DNA from: Sphaerisporangium sp040649355
GTDB lineage: Bacteria; Actinomycetota; Actinomycetes; Streptosporangiales; Streptosporangiaceae
NCBI RefSeq assembly: GCF_043197795.1
Contig: NZ_JBICTU010000003.1
Coordinates: 62,001-126,000 of the forward strand
Direction: 5' to 3'
Length of the DNA stretch: 64,000 bases
Below are positions 31,459-40,525 of the stretch, piece after piece; within the stretch, counting starts at the first letter, position 1; every line of letters starts with the position of its first letter. Under the pieces are notes generated by a model. That model saw only the letters and a list, made by a program, of their open reading frames with translations, was not told the DNA's origin and did no database searches. The position numbers and the translations under genes are program-made.

Positions 31459-31860
31459 GCGACGCCGCCAAGGCGGCCCCCGCCTGCCACGGACTCCCTG
31501 ACGCTCGTCGCCGGACGCCCGATGATCTTCCCGGCGTCGGCCGGTAGCGGCGACCGGACATCGGCGGTCCCTTCCCTGTCATTGTTCCGCGACGCCCGGA
31601 GAAAGGTCTACACCAATTCACGGGTGGGTGGATCACCTCTTAATCCCAGTGATTGACCAAGAATTGGTATATACCACGACCGGCACCCCGAGTTTCGCCC
31701 GAGTTCACCTCGCCGGAGGAATGGATTAGACCGCTATATTGGGTTCTACCAGGGAAAACGCCATGATGAGGCGAGGGTGACGTTTCCCGATGTAAATCGT
31801 AGGTAGAGTCCCCGGAACGAGGCGGAATCGTACGCCATTGAAGTCGTTGAAGGAGCTGGA
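31459..31860. other. Intergenic region and ppdK promoter region
   Basis: 400 bases without a gene. It starts with a short hairpin, GCCGCC-AA-GGCGGC, just after ynfA, a possible weak terminator. From about 31600 the base composition is clearly more AT-rich than the surroundings and holds the two GntR-type palindromes described separately. A run TGTAAATCGTAGGTAGAG lies about 50 bases before ppdK and may include a -10 region. Confidence 0.6.
31602..31676 (+). promoter_or_regulatory. Two DasR/GntR-type palindromes upstream of ppdK
   Basis: Site 1, AAAGGTCTACACCAAT (31602-31617), matches the actinobacterial DasR-box core (TGGTCTAGACCA) with few mismatches. Site 2, TGGTATATACCA (31665-31676), is a perfect 12-bp palindrome of the same class. 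They are about 185-260 bases upstream of ppdK. DasR senses glucosamine-6-phosphate; control of ppdK by it is an inference. Confidence 0.5.
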
Positions 31861-34521
31861 GTGCCCAAGTACGTATACGACTTCACCGAGGGCAACAAGG
31901 ATCTCAGGGATCTCCTCGGTGGTAAGGGTGCCAATCTCGCGGAGATGACGAACCTCGGCCTTCCCGTGCCTCCGGGGTTCACGATCACCGTCGAAGCCTG
32001 CCGGCGCTACCTCTCCGACGGAGGCTTCCCCGAGGGGCTCTCGGAGGAGGTCGAGGCCCACCTGACCGCGATGGAGAAGGGGATGGGCAAGCGCCTCGGC
32101 GACGCCGGGGACCCCCTGCTCGTCAGCGTGCGCTCCGGAGCCAAGTACTCCATGCCCGGGATGATGGAGACCGTCCTCAACATCGGCCTCAACGACGAGT
32201 CCGTCCAGGGACTGGCCAAGCAGGCGGGCGACGAGCGCTTCGCCTGGGACTCCTACCGCAGGCTCATCCAGATGTTCGGCAGAACCGTGCTCGGCATCGA
32301 CGGCGACCTGTTCGAGAACGGGATCGACGAGGCCAAGCGGCACAAGGGCGTCGACAGCGACCTGGACCTCGAAGCCTCCGACTTCCAGCGCCTCGTGGAG
32401 ACCTACAAGGGCATCGTGAGGGAGCAGACCGGTCACGAGTTCCCCTGCGACCCGCGTGAGCAGATGCGGCTCGCCGTCGAGGCGGTCTTCGAGTCGTGGA
32501 ACGCCCCCCGCGCGATCATCTACCGCCGCCAGGAGCGCATCCCGGCCGACCTCGGCACGGCGGTCAACATCGTCGCGATGGTCTTCGGCAACCTCGGAAT
32601 GGAGTCGGGCACCGGCGTCGCGTTCACCCGCGACCCAGGCTCGGGCCAGCAGGGCGTGTACGGCGACTACCTCCAGAACGCCCAGGGCGAGGACGTCGTC
32701 GCGGGCATACGCAACACCGTCCCATTGCAGAAGCTCGAGCGGATCGACCCGGAGTCCTACCAGCGGCTCCTCGGCATCATGGAGACGCTGGAGAACCACT
32801 ACCGCGACCTGTGCGACATCGAGTTCACGATCGAGCGCGGGAAGCTGTGGATGCTCCAGACCCGCGTCGGCAAGCGTACGGCCGCCGCGGCCTTCCGCAT
32901 CGCCATCCAGCTCGTCGACCAGGGCCTCATCGACCTCGACGAGGCCGTCTCGCGGGTGACCGGGGACCAGCTCGCGCAGCTCATGTTCCCCCGGTTCGAC
33001 CTCGGCGCCGGCCGACGGCGCATCGCGAAGGGCATGAACGCCTCGCCCGGCGCCGCCGTGGGCAAGGCCGTGTTCTCCTCCGAGCGCGCCAAGGAGCTGG
33101 CCGGGCAGGGCGAGGACGTCATCCTGGTCCGCCGGGAGACCACACCGGACGACCTCGTCGGCATGATCGCCGCGCGGGGCGTGCTGACCAGCAGGGGCGG
33201 CAAGACCTCGCACGCCGCGGTGGTCGCGCGCGGCATGGGCAAGACCTGCGTGTGCGGGGCCGAGGAGCTGGAGGTCGACGCGCAGGGGAGGCGGTTCACC
33301 GCCCCCGGTGGCGTGGTGGTCGAGGAGGGCGAGGTCGTCTCCATCGACGGCGGCACCGGTGAGGTGTACCTCGGCGAGGTGCCGGTCATGGCCTCGCCCG
33401 TCGTCGAGTACTTCGAGGGCTCGGGCGACAGCGGCGACGAGCTCGTCCAGGCCGTACACCGGATCATGAGCCACGCGGACGGGCGCCGCCGCCTGGACGT
33501 ACGGGCCAACGCCGACAACCCCGACGACGCCGCCCGCGCCCGCAGGTTCGGGGCGCGGGGGATCGGGCTCTGCCGCACGGAGCACATGTTCCTGGGCGAC
33601 CGGCGGCAGCTCGTCGAGGATCTGATCCTGGCCGGTTCGGGCGAAGAGCGCCGCGCGGCCCTGGACGCCCTCGAACCCCTCCAGAAGTCCGACTTCGTGG
33701 GCATCCTCGCGGAGATGGACGGGCTGCCGGTGACGATCCGGCTGATCGACCCGCCCCTGCACGAGTTCCTGCCCGACCTCACCACCCTCTCGGTGAAGAT
33801 CGCGCTGGCCGGAGCCGACGCGACGCCGAGGGACCGCGAGCTCCTCGCGGCCGTCAAGCGGCTGCACGAGCAGAACCCGATGCTCGGCCTGCGCGGCGTG
33901 CGGCTCGGCCTGGTGATCCCCGGCCTGTTCGCCATGCAGGTGCGGGCCATCGCCGAGGCGGCGGCCGAGCGGCGCGCGGCTGGGGGCGACCCCCGGGCCG
34001 AGATCATGATCCCGCTGGTCAGCGCGGTGCAGGAGCTTGAGGGCGTACGCGACGAGGCCGAGCGCATCCTCGACGAGGTGGGCGTCGAGGCGCTGATCGG
34101 CACGATGATCGAGGTGCCCCGGGCGGCCCTGACCGCCGGGCAGATCGCCGAGGCGGCGCGGTTCTTCTCCTTCGGCACCAACGACCTGACCCAGATGACC
34201 TGGGGCTTCTCCCGTGACGACGTCGAGGCCGCGTTCTTCTCGCGGTACCTCGACCTCGGGATCTTCGGGGTGTCCCCGTTCGAGACCATCGACAGGAGCG
34301 GCGTGGGCCGGCTGATGAGCATCGCCGTCGAGGAGGGCCGCAAGACCCGTCCGGACCTCAAGCTGGGCATCTGCGGGGAGCACGGCGGCGACCCCGAGTC
34401 GGTGCGCTTCTGCCACGAGATCGGCCTCGACTACGTCTCGTGCTCGCCGTTCCGGGTCCCCGTCGCCCGCCTGGAGGCCGGGCGCGCCGCCCTGGCGTGC
34501 GCCGAGCCCGAGTCCCGCTGA
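31861..34521 (+). CDS. ppdK: Pyruvate, phosphate dikinase
   Basis: An 886-residue enzyme converting pyruvate, ATP and phosphate to PEP, AMP and PPi and back. The order is complete: N-terminal nucleotide-grasp domain (YVYDFTEGNKDLRDLLGGKG and LLVSVRSGAKYSMPGMMETV), central swivelling domain with the phosphorylated histidine at about 451 (RGGKTSHAAVVARGMG), and C-terminal TIM barrel with the acid cysteine at about 838 (GICGEHGGDP). A GTG start follows AAGGAG seven bases upstream. The gene is monocistronic: a long AT-rich leader precedes it and a 17-bp hairpin follows. Two DasR-like palindromes upstream suggest carbon or chitin control. Confidence 0.98.
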   Translation: MPKYVYDFTEGNKDLRDLLGGKGANLAEMTNLGLPVPPGFTITVEACRRYLSDGGFPEGLSEEVEAHLTAMEKGMGKRLGDAGDPLLVSVRSGAKYSMPGMMETVLNIGLNDESVQGLAKQAGDERFAWDSYRRLIQMFGRTVLGIDGDLFENGIDEAKRHKGVDSDLDLEASDFQRLVETYKGIVREQTGHEFPCDPREQMRLAVEAVFESWNAPRAIIYRRQERIPADLGTAVNIVAMVFGNLGMESGTGVAFTRDPGSGQQGVYGDYLQNAQGEDVVAGIRNTVPLQKLERIDPESYQRLLGIMETLENHYRDLCDIEFTIERGKLWMLQTRVGKRTAAAAFRIAIQLVDQGLIDLDEAVSRVTGDQLAQLMFPRFDLGAGRRRIAKGMNASPGAAVGKAVFSSERAKELAGQGEDVILVRRETTPDDLVGMIAARGVLTSRGGKTSHAAVVARGMGKTCVCGAEELEVDAQGRRFTAPGGVVVEEGEVVSIDGGTGEVYLGEVPVMASPVVEYFEGSGDSGDELVQAVHRIMSHADGRRRLDVRANADNPDDAARARRFGARGIGLCRTEHMFLGDRRQLVEDLILAGSGEERRAALDALEPLQKSDFVGILAEMDGLPVTIRLIDPPLHEFLPDLTTLSVKIALAGADATPRDRELLAAVKRLHEQNPMLGLRGVRLGLVIPGLFAMQVRAIAEAAAERRAAGGDPRAEIMIPLVSAVQELEGVRDEAERILDEVGVEALIGTMIEVPRAALTAGQIAEAARFFSFGTNDLTQMTWGFSRDDVEAAFFSRYLDLGIFGVSPFETIDRSGVGRLMSIAVEEGRKTRPDLKLGICGEHGGDPESVRFCHEIGLDYVSCSPFRVPVARLEAGRAALACAEPESR

Positions 34522-34542
34522 CCCCGTCCCTCGTGTCCTGGA

Positions 34543-34583
34543 CCCCACTGGCGAGGGCCGCTGTCCGGCCCTCGCCAGTGGGG
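34543..34583. terminator. Terminator after ppdK
   Basis: A perfect 17-bp stem (34543-34559 with 34567-34583; arm CCCCACTGGCGAGGGCC) around the loop GCTGTCC. There is no T-run. It lies 21 bases after the ppdK stop. Confidence 0.85.
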
Positions 34584-34715
34584 TGCGGGCGGCGGCGGGT
34601 AGGGGGGTGTTACGGGCCGTCTGACCTGCGAAGAGAGAGGAGATGCGCCGGACATCGTGAGTTTCCTGCATGTTTGTGATGCGCAGGCCCTCACGGGGGT
34701 AGCATCCCGCTACCG

Positions 34716-35951
34716 ATGAGAGCCTATGAAGAGTTCGAGCAGGCGAGATGGGTGCCGGAGCCTCCCGGCAACCCCGAGCGCAGCGCGTTCGAACGCGACC
34801 GCGCGCGGGTGCTGCACAGCGCCGCCCTGAGACGGCTGGCGGCCAAGACCCAGGTGGTCGGGCCGGGGGAGATCCCCGACCACGGCCGCCACATCGGGCG
34901 CACCCGCCTGACCCACTCCCTCGAATGCGCCCAGATCGGCAGGGAGATGGGCAAGGCGCTCGGCTGCGACCCCGATCTGGTGGAGACCGCGTGCCTGGCC
35001 CACGACCTCGGCCATCCGCCGTTCGGGCACAACGGCGAGACGGCGCTCAACGAGCTGGCGGCCCGGTGCGGGGGCTTCGAGGGCAACGCCCAGAGCCTGC
35101 GGCTGCTGACCCGGCTTGAGGCCAAGGTCCTCACGAGCGACGGCAGGAGCGCCGGGCTCAACCTCACCCGCGCGACGCTCGACTCGGCGCTGAAGTACCC
35201 CTGGACGTCGGCCCACGGGCCGAAGTTCGGCGTCTACCCCGACGACCTGCCGGTCTTCGACTGGGTGAGGCAGGGTGTCCCGGCCTCCCGGGTCGGCTTC
35301 GGAGCGCAGGTCATGGACTGGTCCGACGACGTGGCCTACTCCGTCCACGACCTGGAGGACGCGCTTCACTCCGGGCACGTCACACTGGCTTTGCTGCGGG
35401 ATCCGGGGGAGCGGCGCGACGTCTGCGAGCGCACCCTCAAGTGGTACGCCGTCGACTCCTCCCTGACCGAGCTGGAGGACACCCTCGCGAGCCTGGTCGC
35501 CGAGCCGCTCTGGCCCTCCCGCTTCGAGGGCACCATGGCCGACCTCGTGGCGCTCAAGTCCTGCACCAGCGCGCTGATCGGGCGGTTCTGCCTGTCCGCG
35601 CAGGCCGCCACCCTCCAGGCGTACGGCCCGGGGTTCACCAGGCACGGCGCCGACCTGATCGTGCCGAGGGCGGCCCGTCTTGAGTGCGCGCTGCTCAAGG
35701 GGGTGACCGCGCACTACGTGATGGCCAGGGAAGACCACAACGCCAACCAGGCCCGCCAGCGCGAGCTGATCGCCGAGCTGGCCTCGATGATCATGCTGGG
35801 CGCCCCGGGGACCCTGGAGCCCGCCCTGCGGGCCGCCTTCGCCGACGCGGGCGACGACGCGGGCCGGCTGCGCGTGGTCGTCGACCAGATCGCCTCGCTG
35901 ACCGACGTCTCCGCGGTCGCCCTGCACCGGAGCCTCGGCTCCCGCGCCTAG
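34716..35951 (+). CDS. dgt: Deoxyguanosinetriphosphate triphosphohydrolase family protein
   Basis: A 411-residue HD-domain phosphohydrolase. Metal ligands are in TRLTHSLECAQIG and AHDLGHPPFGHNGE, followed by NLTRATLDSALKYPW and QVMDWSDDVAYSVHDLEDAL, all typical of dGTPase-like enzymes. It hydrolyses dNTPs to nucleosides and triphosphate. The ATG is preceded not by a ribosome site but by a TAGCAT box ten bases upstream, inside the inverted repeat GGTAGC-N5-GCTACC, so the mRNA may be leaderless. It is next to dnaG in the same direction, with the minus-strand M23 gene between. This neighbourhood (ppdK, dgt, dnaG) is common in actinomycetes. Confidence 0.95.
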   Translation: MRAYEEFEQARWVPEPPGNPERSAFERDRARVLHSAALRRLAAKTQVVGPGEIPDHGRHIGRTRLTHSLECAQIGREMGKALGCDPDLVETACLAHDLGHPPFGHNGETALNELAARCGGFEGNAQSLRLLTRLEAKVLTSDGRSAGLNLTRATLDSALKYPWTSAHGPKFGVYPDDLPVFDWVRQGVPASRVGFGAQVMDWSDDVAYSVHDLEDALHSGHVTLALLRDPGERRDVCERTLKWYAVDSSLTELEDTLASLVAEPLWPSRFEGTMADLVALKSCTSALIGRFCLSAQAATLQAYGPGFTRHGADLIVPRAARLECALLKGVTAHYVMAREDHNANQARQRELIAELASMIMLGAPGTLEPALRAAFADAGDDAGRLRVVVDQIASLTDVSAVALHRSLGSRA

Positions 35952-35954
35952 CGC

Positions 35955-36905
35955 CTAGCCCGGAGTACGGTCGTGCGTCCCCGCCTCGCCGCGGGCCCGG
36001 CCGGTGGTGACGACGTCCGGGTCGGCGCTCTGGGTCGGGATGGGCCGCTCCTCGGGCTTCTTGCCGGGCTTGGACGCGCAGAGCGTGCGGCACGGGGGCG
36101 CCGCGCCCACCCTGGCCCGCACGGCTGCCACCTGCTGGGCGGGGGACAGGGTGCGGTTGCCGTTCAGCCACGCGTCCAGGTAGGTCCACGGGTCGACCAT
36201 GCCCCGCCGGACCCACCACAGCTTGGACGGCGCCGCCCAGGACACCGCGAAGTAGAGGTTTGAGCCCCCGCCTCTGGCGTTCCCCGAGTCGCCGATCTGC
36301 CCGAGCACCTGGCCCGCGCTCACGGCCATACCGGGCTTGAGGCCCTGCGCGACCGTGTCGAGGTGGCCGCCGAAGTACAGGACGCCGTCGGCGCCGACGA
36401 TGGACACGAACCGGCCCTCGCGGTCGGCCCCGTGGTCGGTGGACGACTTCCAGCGGTTCCTGGTGTTCACCTCGTGGACGGTGCCGCTGACGGGGGCGAC
36501 GAAGGAGCAGCCCTTCCCGGCCCAGATCGTGGTCTTGGGCAGGACCAGCTGCTTGCGGGCGTAGCTGATCCGGCATCCGCGCACGGGGAAGACGTAGCTG
36601 AACCTCGAAAGGCGCGGTGGGGGCACCCGGACCGGGCCGTCGCCGGGCGGCGGCTTCACCGCGGGCGCGGAGGCGCTGGGCTTCAGCGTGGCGGCGTCGA
36701 TCTCGCCCCGCGGCCCGCTGGGAGACGCGCCGGGCTCGCCTGAGAACGCCTCCGCGGCTCCGAGGGCCTCGGCGGCTGTGCTCGCCGTGATGTCCGGAGC
36801 GGAAGTGGGCGGCGACGTGCTGATGCCGGCCACTCCGCCCGGGGCGGTGCAGGCCGCGGTGACCAGCACCGTCGCGGCAATGGCGGCGAGTCGCCCCGAT
36901 CGCAT
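35955..36905 (-). CDS. Lipoprotein with degenerate M23 (LytM-like) domain
   Basis: A 316-residue exported protein. The signal peptide RLAAIAATVLVTAAC ends in a lipobox (VTAAC). A disordered region rich in S, T, P and A follows (about 25-105), then a LytM-like fold: GKGCSFVAPVSGTVHEV, FVSIVGADGVLYFGGHLDTV, GMAVSAGQVLGQIGDSGNAR and SNLYFAVSW. Active M23 peptidases need HxxxD and a C-terminal HxH zinc site. Here the corresponding places read GCSFV and NLY, so metal binding is unlikely. It may act as a peptidoglycan-binding or amidase-activating protein, like other degenerate LytM factors. It is convergent with dgt; the two stop codons are 3 bases apart. Confidence 0.82.
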   Translation of the reverse strand: MRSGRLAAIAATVLVTAACTAPGGVAGISTSPPTSAPDITASTAAEALGAAEAFSGEPGASPSGPRGEIDAATLKPSASAPAVKPPPGDGPVRVPPPRLSRFSYVFPVRGCRISYARKQLVLPKTTIWAGKGCSFVAPVSGTVHEVNTRNRWKSSTDHGADREGRFVSIVGADGVLYFGGHLDTVAQGLKPGMAVSAGQVLGQIGDSGNARGGGSNLYFAVSWAAPSKLWWVRRGMVDPWTYLDAWLNGNRTLSPAQQVAAVRARVGAAPPCRTLCASKPGKKPEERPIPTQSADPDVVTTGRARGEAGTHDRTPG

Positions 36906-37048
36906 GATCTCCACCCGCCTGACGTTACCGAAAATGAGCGTTTCCTTTGTAACCGACCTTCATGGCCGACACGACCCATTCGCGGAAAATCACCCACCAT
37001 GTACGGCTCGCGCCCCAGGTTGTCGGTGGTGAGCCGTAGACTCACGGC

Positions 37049-38926
37049 GTGGCAGGGCGGATCAGTGACGAGGACATCGCGCTCGTGCGGGAGCGCTCAT
37101 CGATCGCCGAGGTCGTAGGCGAGCATATCCAGCTTCGCAACGCGGGCGGCGGCAATCTCAAGGGCCTGTGCCCCTTCCACGATGAGAAGTCCCCTTCCTT
37201 CAACGTCACGCCCTCCCGAGGCTACTGGTACTGCTTCGGATGCGCCGAGGGCGGCGACGTCATCACGTTCGTCCGCAAGCTTGAGCACCTGACCTTCACC
37301 GACGCCATCGAGCGGCTGGCGCAGCGCGCGGGCATCCAGCTCCGCTACGAGCAGGGCGGTTACGTTCCGGGGCGCGAGCACGGCGAGCGCAGCCGCCTGA
37401 TCGAGGCACACAAGGCCGCCGCCGAGTTCTACGCCTCCCTGCTCTCGGAGGCCGAGGCGGCGCCCGGCCGCAGGTTCCTGTCCGAGCGGGGCTTCGAGCG
37501 GGTCGACGCCGAGCACTTCGGGGTGGGCTACGCCCCGGCCGAGTGGGACCGGCTCGCCCGCCACCTGCTGGGCCGGGGGTTCAGCGCCGCCGAGCTGATC
37601 AAGGGCGGCCTGGCCAGAGAGGGTCGCCGGGGCCCCGTCGACCGATTCCGCGGCCGGCTGGTCTGGCCCATCCGCGACATCACCAACGAGGTGATCGGGT
37701 TCGGCGCGCGCAAGCTGCTCGACAGCGACGACGGCCCCAAATACCTCAACACCCCCGAAAGCCCCATCTACAAGAAGAGCACCGTCCTCTACGGCATCGA
37801 CCTGGCCAAGCGCGAGATCTCCAAGCGCTCCCAGGCGGTCGTCGTCGAGGGCTACACCGACGTGATGGCCTGTCACCTCGCCGGCGTGCCCACCGCGGTC
37901 GCCACCTGCGGCACCTCCTTCGGCGAGGAGCACATCAAGGTCCTGCGGCGGCTCCTGCTCGACCAGGCCGAGTTCCGCGGCGAGGTCGTCTTCACCTTCG
38001 ACGGCGACTCGGCCGGGCAGAAGGCCGCGCTCCGGGCGTTCGCCGACGAGCAGAAGTTCGTCACCCAGACCTTCGTGGCCGTCCAGCCCGACGGGCTCGA
38101 CCCCTGTGACCTGCGGGTCAAGCAGGGCGACGGCGCCGTGCGCGACCTGATCGCGAGCCGCGAGCCGCTCTTCGCCTTCGCCATCCGCAGCGTCATCTCG
38201 CGCTACGAGCTCACCTCCAACGAGGGCCGCCTCGCCGCGCTCGACGCCGCCGCGCCGCTGGTGGCCGGCATCAAGGACCCGGCCCTGCGTGGCAGGTACG
38301 CCGTCGACCTCGACCGCTGGCTCGGGTTCATGGACGAGCGCATGGTGCTGCGGCGCATCCAGGAGGTCGGCGCGCGCTCCGCCCCCGGCGGCCGTCCCGG
38401 CGCCCCTGAGCGGCCCGCCAGGCGCGCGGCGGCGCCCCGCCCGGTCGATCAGGCCGACCCCGTGGTGCGCATCGAGTCCGAGGCGCTCAAGCTCGCGGTG
38501 CAGCGTCCCGCGCTCATGGGCCCCGAGTTCGACGCCCTCGGGGCGCAGGCGTTCACCGCGCCCGAGCACGTCGCGCTGTACGAGCTGGTCATGTCCGCCG
38601 GCGGCACGGTGGCGGGCGGCCCGGGCGGGCGCGAGTGGGTCGACCTGCTGCTCCAGCACACCGAGGACGACGCCCTGCGCGCGCTGGCGACCAGGTTCGC
38701 GGTCGAGCCCGTGCGCTCCGACCTGGCGAGCGAGGAGCGCTACGGCGCGGCCGTGCTGGCCCGCCTGGCCGAGATCGCGGTGACGCGGGCGCTCTTCCAG
38801 ATCAAGGCCAAGATGGAGCGGCTCAACCCCGTTGAGCAGCAGCAGGACTACAACCGGCTCTTCGGGGAACTGGTGGCGCTCGAACAACAACGGCGGGTGT
38901 TAAGAGAACGCGCCGTCGGAGCGTAA
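37049..38926 (+). CDS. dnaG: DNA primase
   Basis: A 625-residue primase. Zinc-binding domain: C41, H44, C62 and C65 in CPFHDEKSPSF and YWYCFGC. The TOPRIM core has VVVEGYTDVMA with the catalytic glutamate and FDGDSAGQKA with the metal aspartates. The RNA-polymerase basic motif is around RLVWPIRDITNEVIGFGARK. The C-terminal helicase-binding domain (about 470-620) ends EQQRRVLRERAVGA. The GTG start lies six bases after a TAGACT box, so the message is probably leaderless. It stands 132 bases upstream of the sigma-70 gene in the same direction. Confidence 0.98.
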   Translation: MAGRISDEDIALVRERSSIAEVVGEHIQLRNAGGGNLKGLCPFHDEKSPSFNVTPSRGYWYCFGCAEGGDVITFVRKLEHLTFTDAIERLAQRAGIQLRYEQGGYVPGREHGERSRLIEAHKAAAEFYASLLSEAEAAPGRRFLSERGFERVDAEHFGVGYAPAEWDRLARHLLGRGFSAAELIKGGLAREGRRGPVDRFRGRLVWPIRDITNEVIGFGARKLLDSDDGPKYLNTPESPIYKKSTVLYGIDLAKREISKRSQAVVVEGYTDVMACHLAGVPTAVATCGTSFGEEHIKVLRRLLLDQAEFRGEVVFTFDGDSAGQKAALRAFADEQKFVTQTFVAVQPDGLDPCDLRVKQGDGAVRDLIASREPLFAFAIRSVISRYELTSNEGRLAALDAAAPLVAGIKDPALRGRYAVDLDRWLGFMDERMVLRRIQEVGARSAPGGRPGAPERPARRAAAPRPVDQADPVVRIESEALKLAVQRPALMGPEFDALGAQAFTAPEHVALYELVMSAGGTVAGGPGGREWVDLLLQHTEDDALRALATRFAVEPVRSDLASEERYGAAVLARLAEIAVTRALFQIKAKMERLNPVEQQQDYNRLFGELVALEQQRRVLRERAVGA

Positions 38927-39058
38927 TTAGCTTTACTATCCGCTTCTCACGTCGGCCAAACTTTTGTTTGATATCGATTCGGTAATGGCTCTCGCCTTAC
39001 CTTCTGTGCCAAAAATAGGCCTGCCCTTTTCTGGTCCCTATACCGCAGACTATGTCCC

Positions 39059-40207
39059 GTGGGTGCATCGGTGCTGCCAAGTGGACCGCCATCGGTAGAT
39101 CAGGTGGCGGATCTAGTCGCGAGAGGAAGGGAGCGCGGAAGCGTCACCGTCGACGACGTGGCCGCCGCGCTTGACCGCTCCGAGTTGCCGGCCGACGCGC
39201 TGGAACGCGTCGTGCGGATGCTCGCCGAAAAGGGTGTGGAGGTGCTCGAACCTCAGGCCGAGGAAGACACCGTCCGCCCCGATGAGGAGGACGTCGGCAA
39301 GCGGGCGCCGACCAGCGACCTCGTCCGCATATACCTGCGGGAGATCGGCCGCGTTCCGCTGCTGACCGCCGAGGAGGAGGTGGAGCTGGCCAAGGCGATC
39401 GAGGCGGGCCTGTTCGCCGAGGACAAATTATGCGATCTCGGCCTGAGGCTGGCCAAGCCGGAGTTCGAGGAGCTCGTCTGGGAGGGCGTCCGGGCGAAGC
39501 AGCGGCTCATCGAAGCCAATCTGCGGCTCGTGGTGTCGATCGCGAAACGCTATGTCGGGCGCGGAATGCTCTTCCTCGATCTGATCCAGGAGGGCAACCT
39601 GGGTCTCATCCGGGCGGTCGAGAAATTCGACTACACCAAGGGATATAAGTTCTCCACGTACGCCACGTGGTGGATTCGCCAGGCGATCACCCGGGCGATC
39701 GCGGACCAGGCGCGGACGATTCGAATTCCCGTGCACATGGTCGAGACGATCAACAAGCTGGTGCGGGTGCAGCGGCAGCTCCACCAGGATCTCGGCCGGG
39801 AGCCGGCTCCCGAGGAGATCGCCCTGGAGATGGACCTGCCCGTCGACCGCGTGGTCGAGATCCAGCGCATCGCCCAGGAGCCGGTGTCGCTCCAGTCGCC
39901 CATCGGCGAGGAGGACTCCGACCTCGGTGACTTCATCGAGGACGCCGACGCGGTGGTGCCGATCGAGGCCGCGGCCTTCATCATGCTGCAGGACCAGCTG
40001 GACGACATCCTCGCCACCCTGTCCGACAGGGAGCAGCGGATCATCCAGTTGCGCTTCGGGCTGTCCGACGGCCATCCGAGGACCCTGGAGGAGGTCGGCC
40101 GGGAGTTCGGCGTCACGCGCGAGCGCATCCGGCAGATCGAGTCCAAGACGCTGGCCAAGCTGCGCCACCCGACGCGCGCGCAGATGCTCCGCGACTACCT
40201 CGACTGA
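39059..40207 (+). CDS. rpoD: Principal-type RNA polymerase sigma-70 factor
   Basis: A 382-residue sigma-70 protein. Region 1.1-like helices at about 12-62, region 1.2/2 with SDLVRIYLREIGRVPLLTAEE and NLRLVVSIAKRYVGRGMLFL, region 2.4 with KGYKFSTYATWWIRQAITRA, region 3 with RIPVHMVETINKL, region 4.2 with TLEEVGREFGVTRERIRQIE and the C-terminal RHPTRAQMLRDYLD. It lacks the long N-terminal extension seen in HrdB/SigA proteins of about 510-530 residues, so it may be a HrdA-like additional principal sigma rather than the essential one. GTG 39059 is assumed as the start; GTG 39071 is possible. Upstream 130 bases are AT-rich and likely hold its promoter. Confidence 0.93.
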   Translation: MGASVLPSGPPSVDQVADLVARGRERGSVTVDDVAAALDRSELPADALERVVRMLAEKGVEVLEPQAEEDTVRPDEEDVGKRAPTSDLVRIYLREIGRVPLLTAEEEVELAKAIEAGLFAEDKLCDLGLRLAKPEFEELVWEGVRAKQRLIEANLRLVVSIAKRYVGRGMLFLDLIQEGNLGLIRAVEKFDYTKGYKFSTYATWWIRQAITRAIADQARTIRIPVHMVETINKLVRVQRQLHQDLGREPAPEEIALEMDLPVDRVVEIQRIAQEPVSLQSPIGEEDSDLGDFIEDADAVVPIEAAAFIMLQDQLDDILATLSDREQRIIQLRFGLSDGHPRTLEEVGREFGVTRERIRQIESKTLAKLRHPTRAQMLRDYLD

Positions 40208-40525
40208 GTCGTCCCGTCCGGTCCATGACCCGCCGGGCGTGCGGGCCGTGGGCCGGACGCGGAAAGCCCATGCCTCGGGGCCACGCCGAGACCGGGCACG
40301 AAAGCCCCAGGCCTTGGGGGTAACGCCGAGACCCAGGTCTTGGGGTCATGGCTGAGACCCGGGCACGCGGAGCCCATCGGCCGGGCGCCGTGACTCGGAC
40401 CGGTACCGGTCACGAGAGGAGGAAGGCAGGGACGGCACTCCCGTCTCCGCCGGCGGCGGACGGCGTTCCCTCCGGGGAGACGGCGCTCCCCTCCCGGGAG
40501 GCGACGGTCTCCTGCCGACGACCCG
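40208..40525. other. Intergenic region with degenerate direct repeats
   Basis: 318 bases without a gene. The first part has three diverged copies of a unit containing GGGG-N5-CGCCGAGACC (about 40277-40375). The second part has GCGTTCCCTCCGGGGAGACG and GCGCTCCCCTCCCGGGAGGC related to each other. No clear terminator or promoter is seen. Confidence 0.55.

Noticed and set aside
31726..34671. A minus-strand open frame of about 980 codons opposite ppdK
   Set aside because: It is an effect of high GC at third codon positions of ppdK. Its protein is low complexity (V, G, D, H, E, L) and has no domain; ppdK on the other strand is complete and certain.
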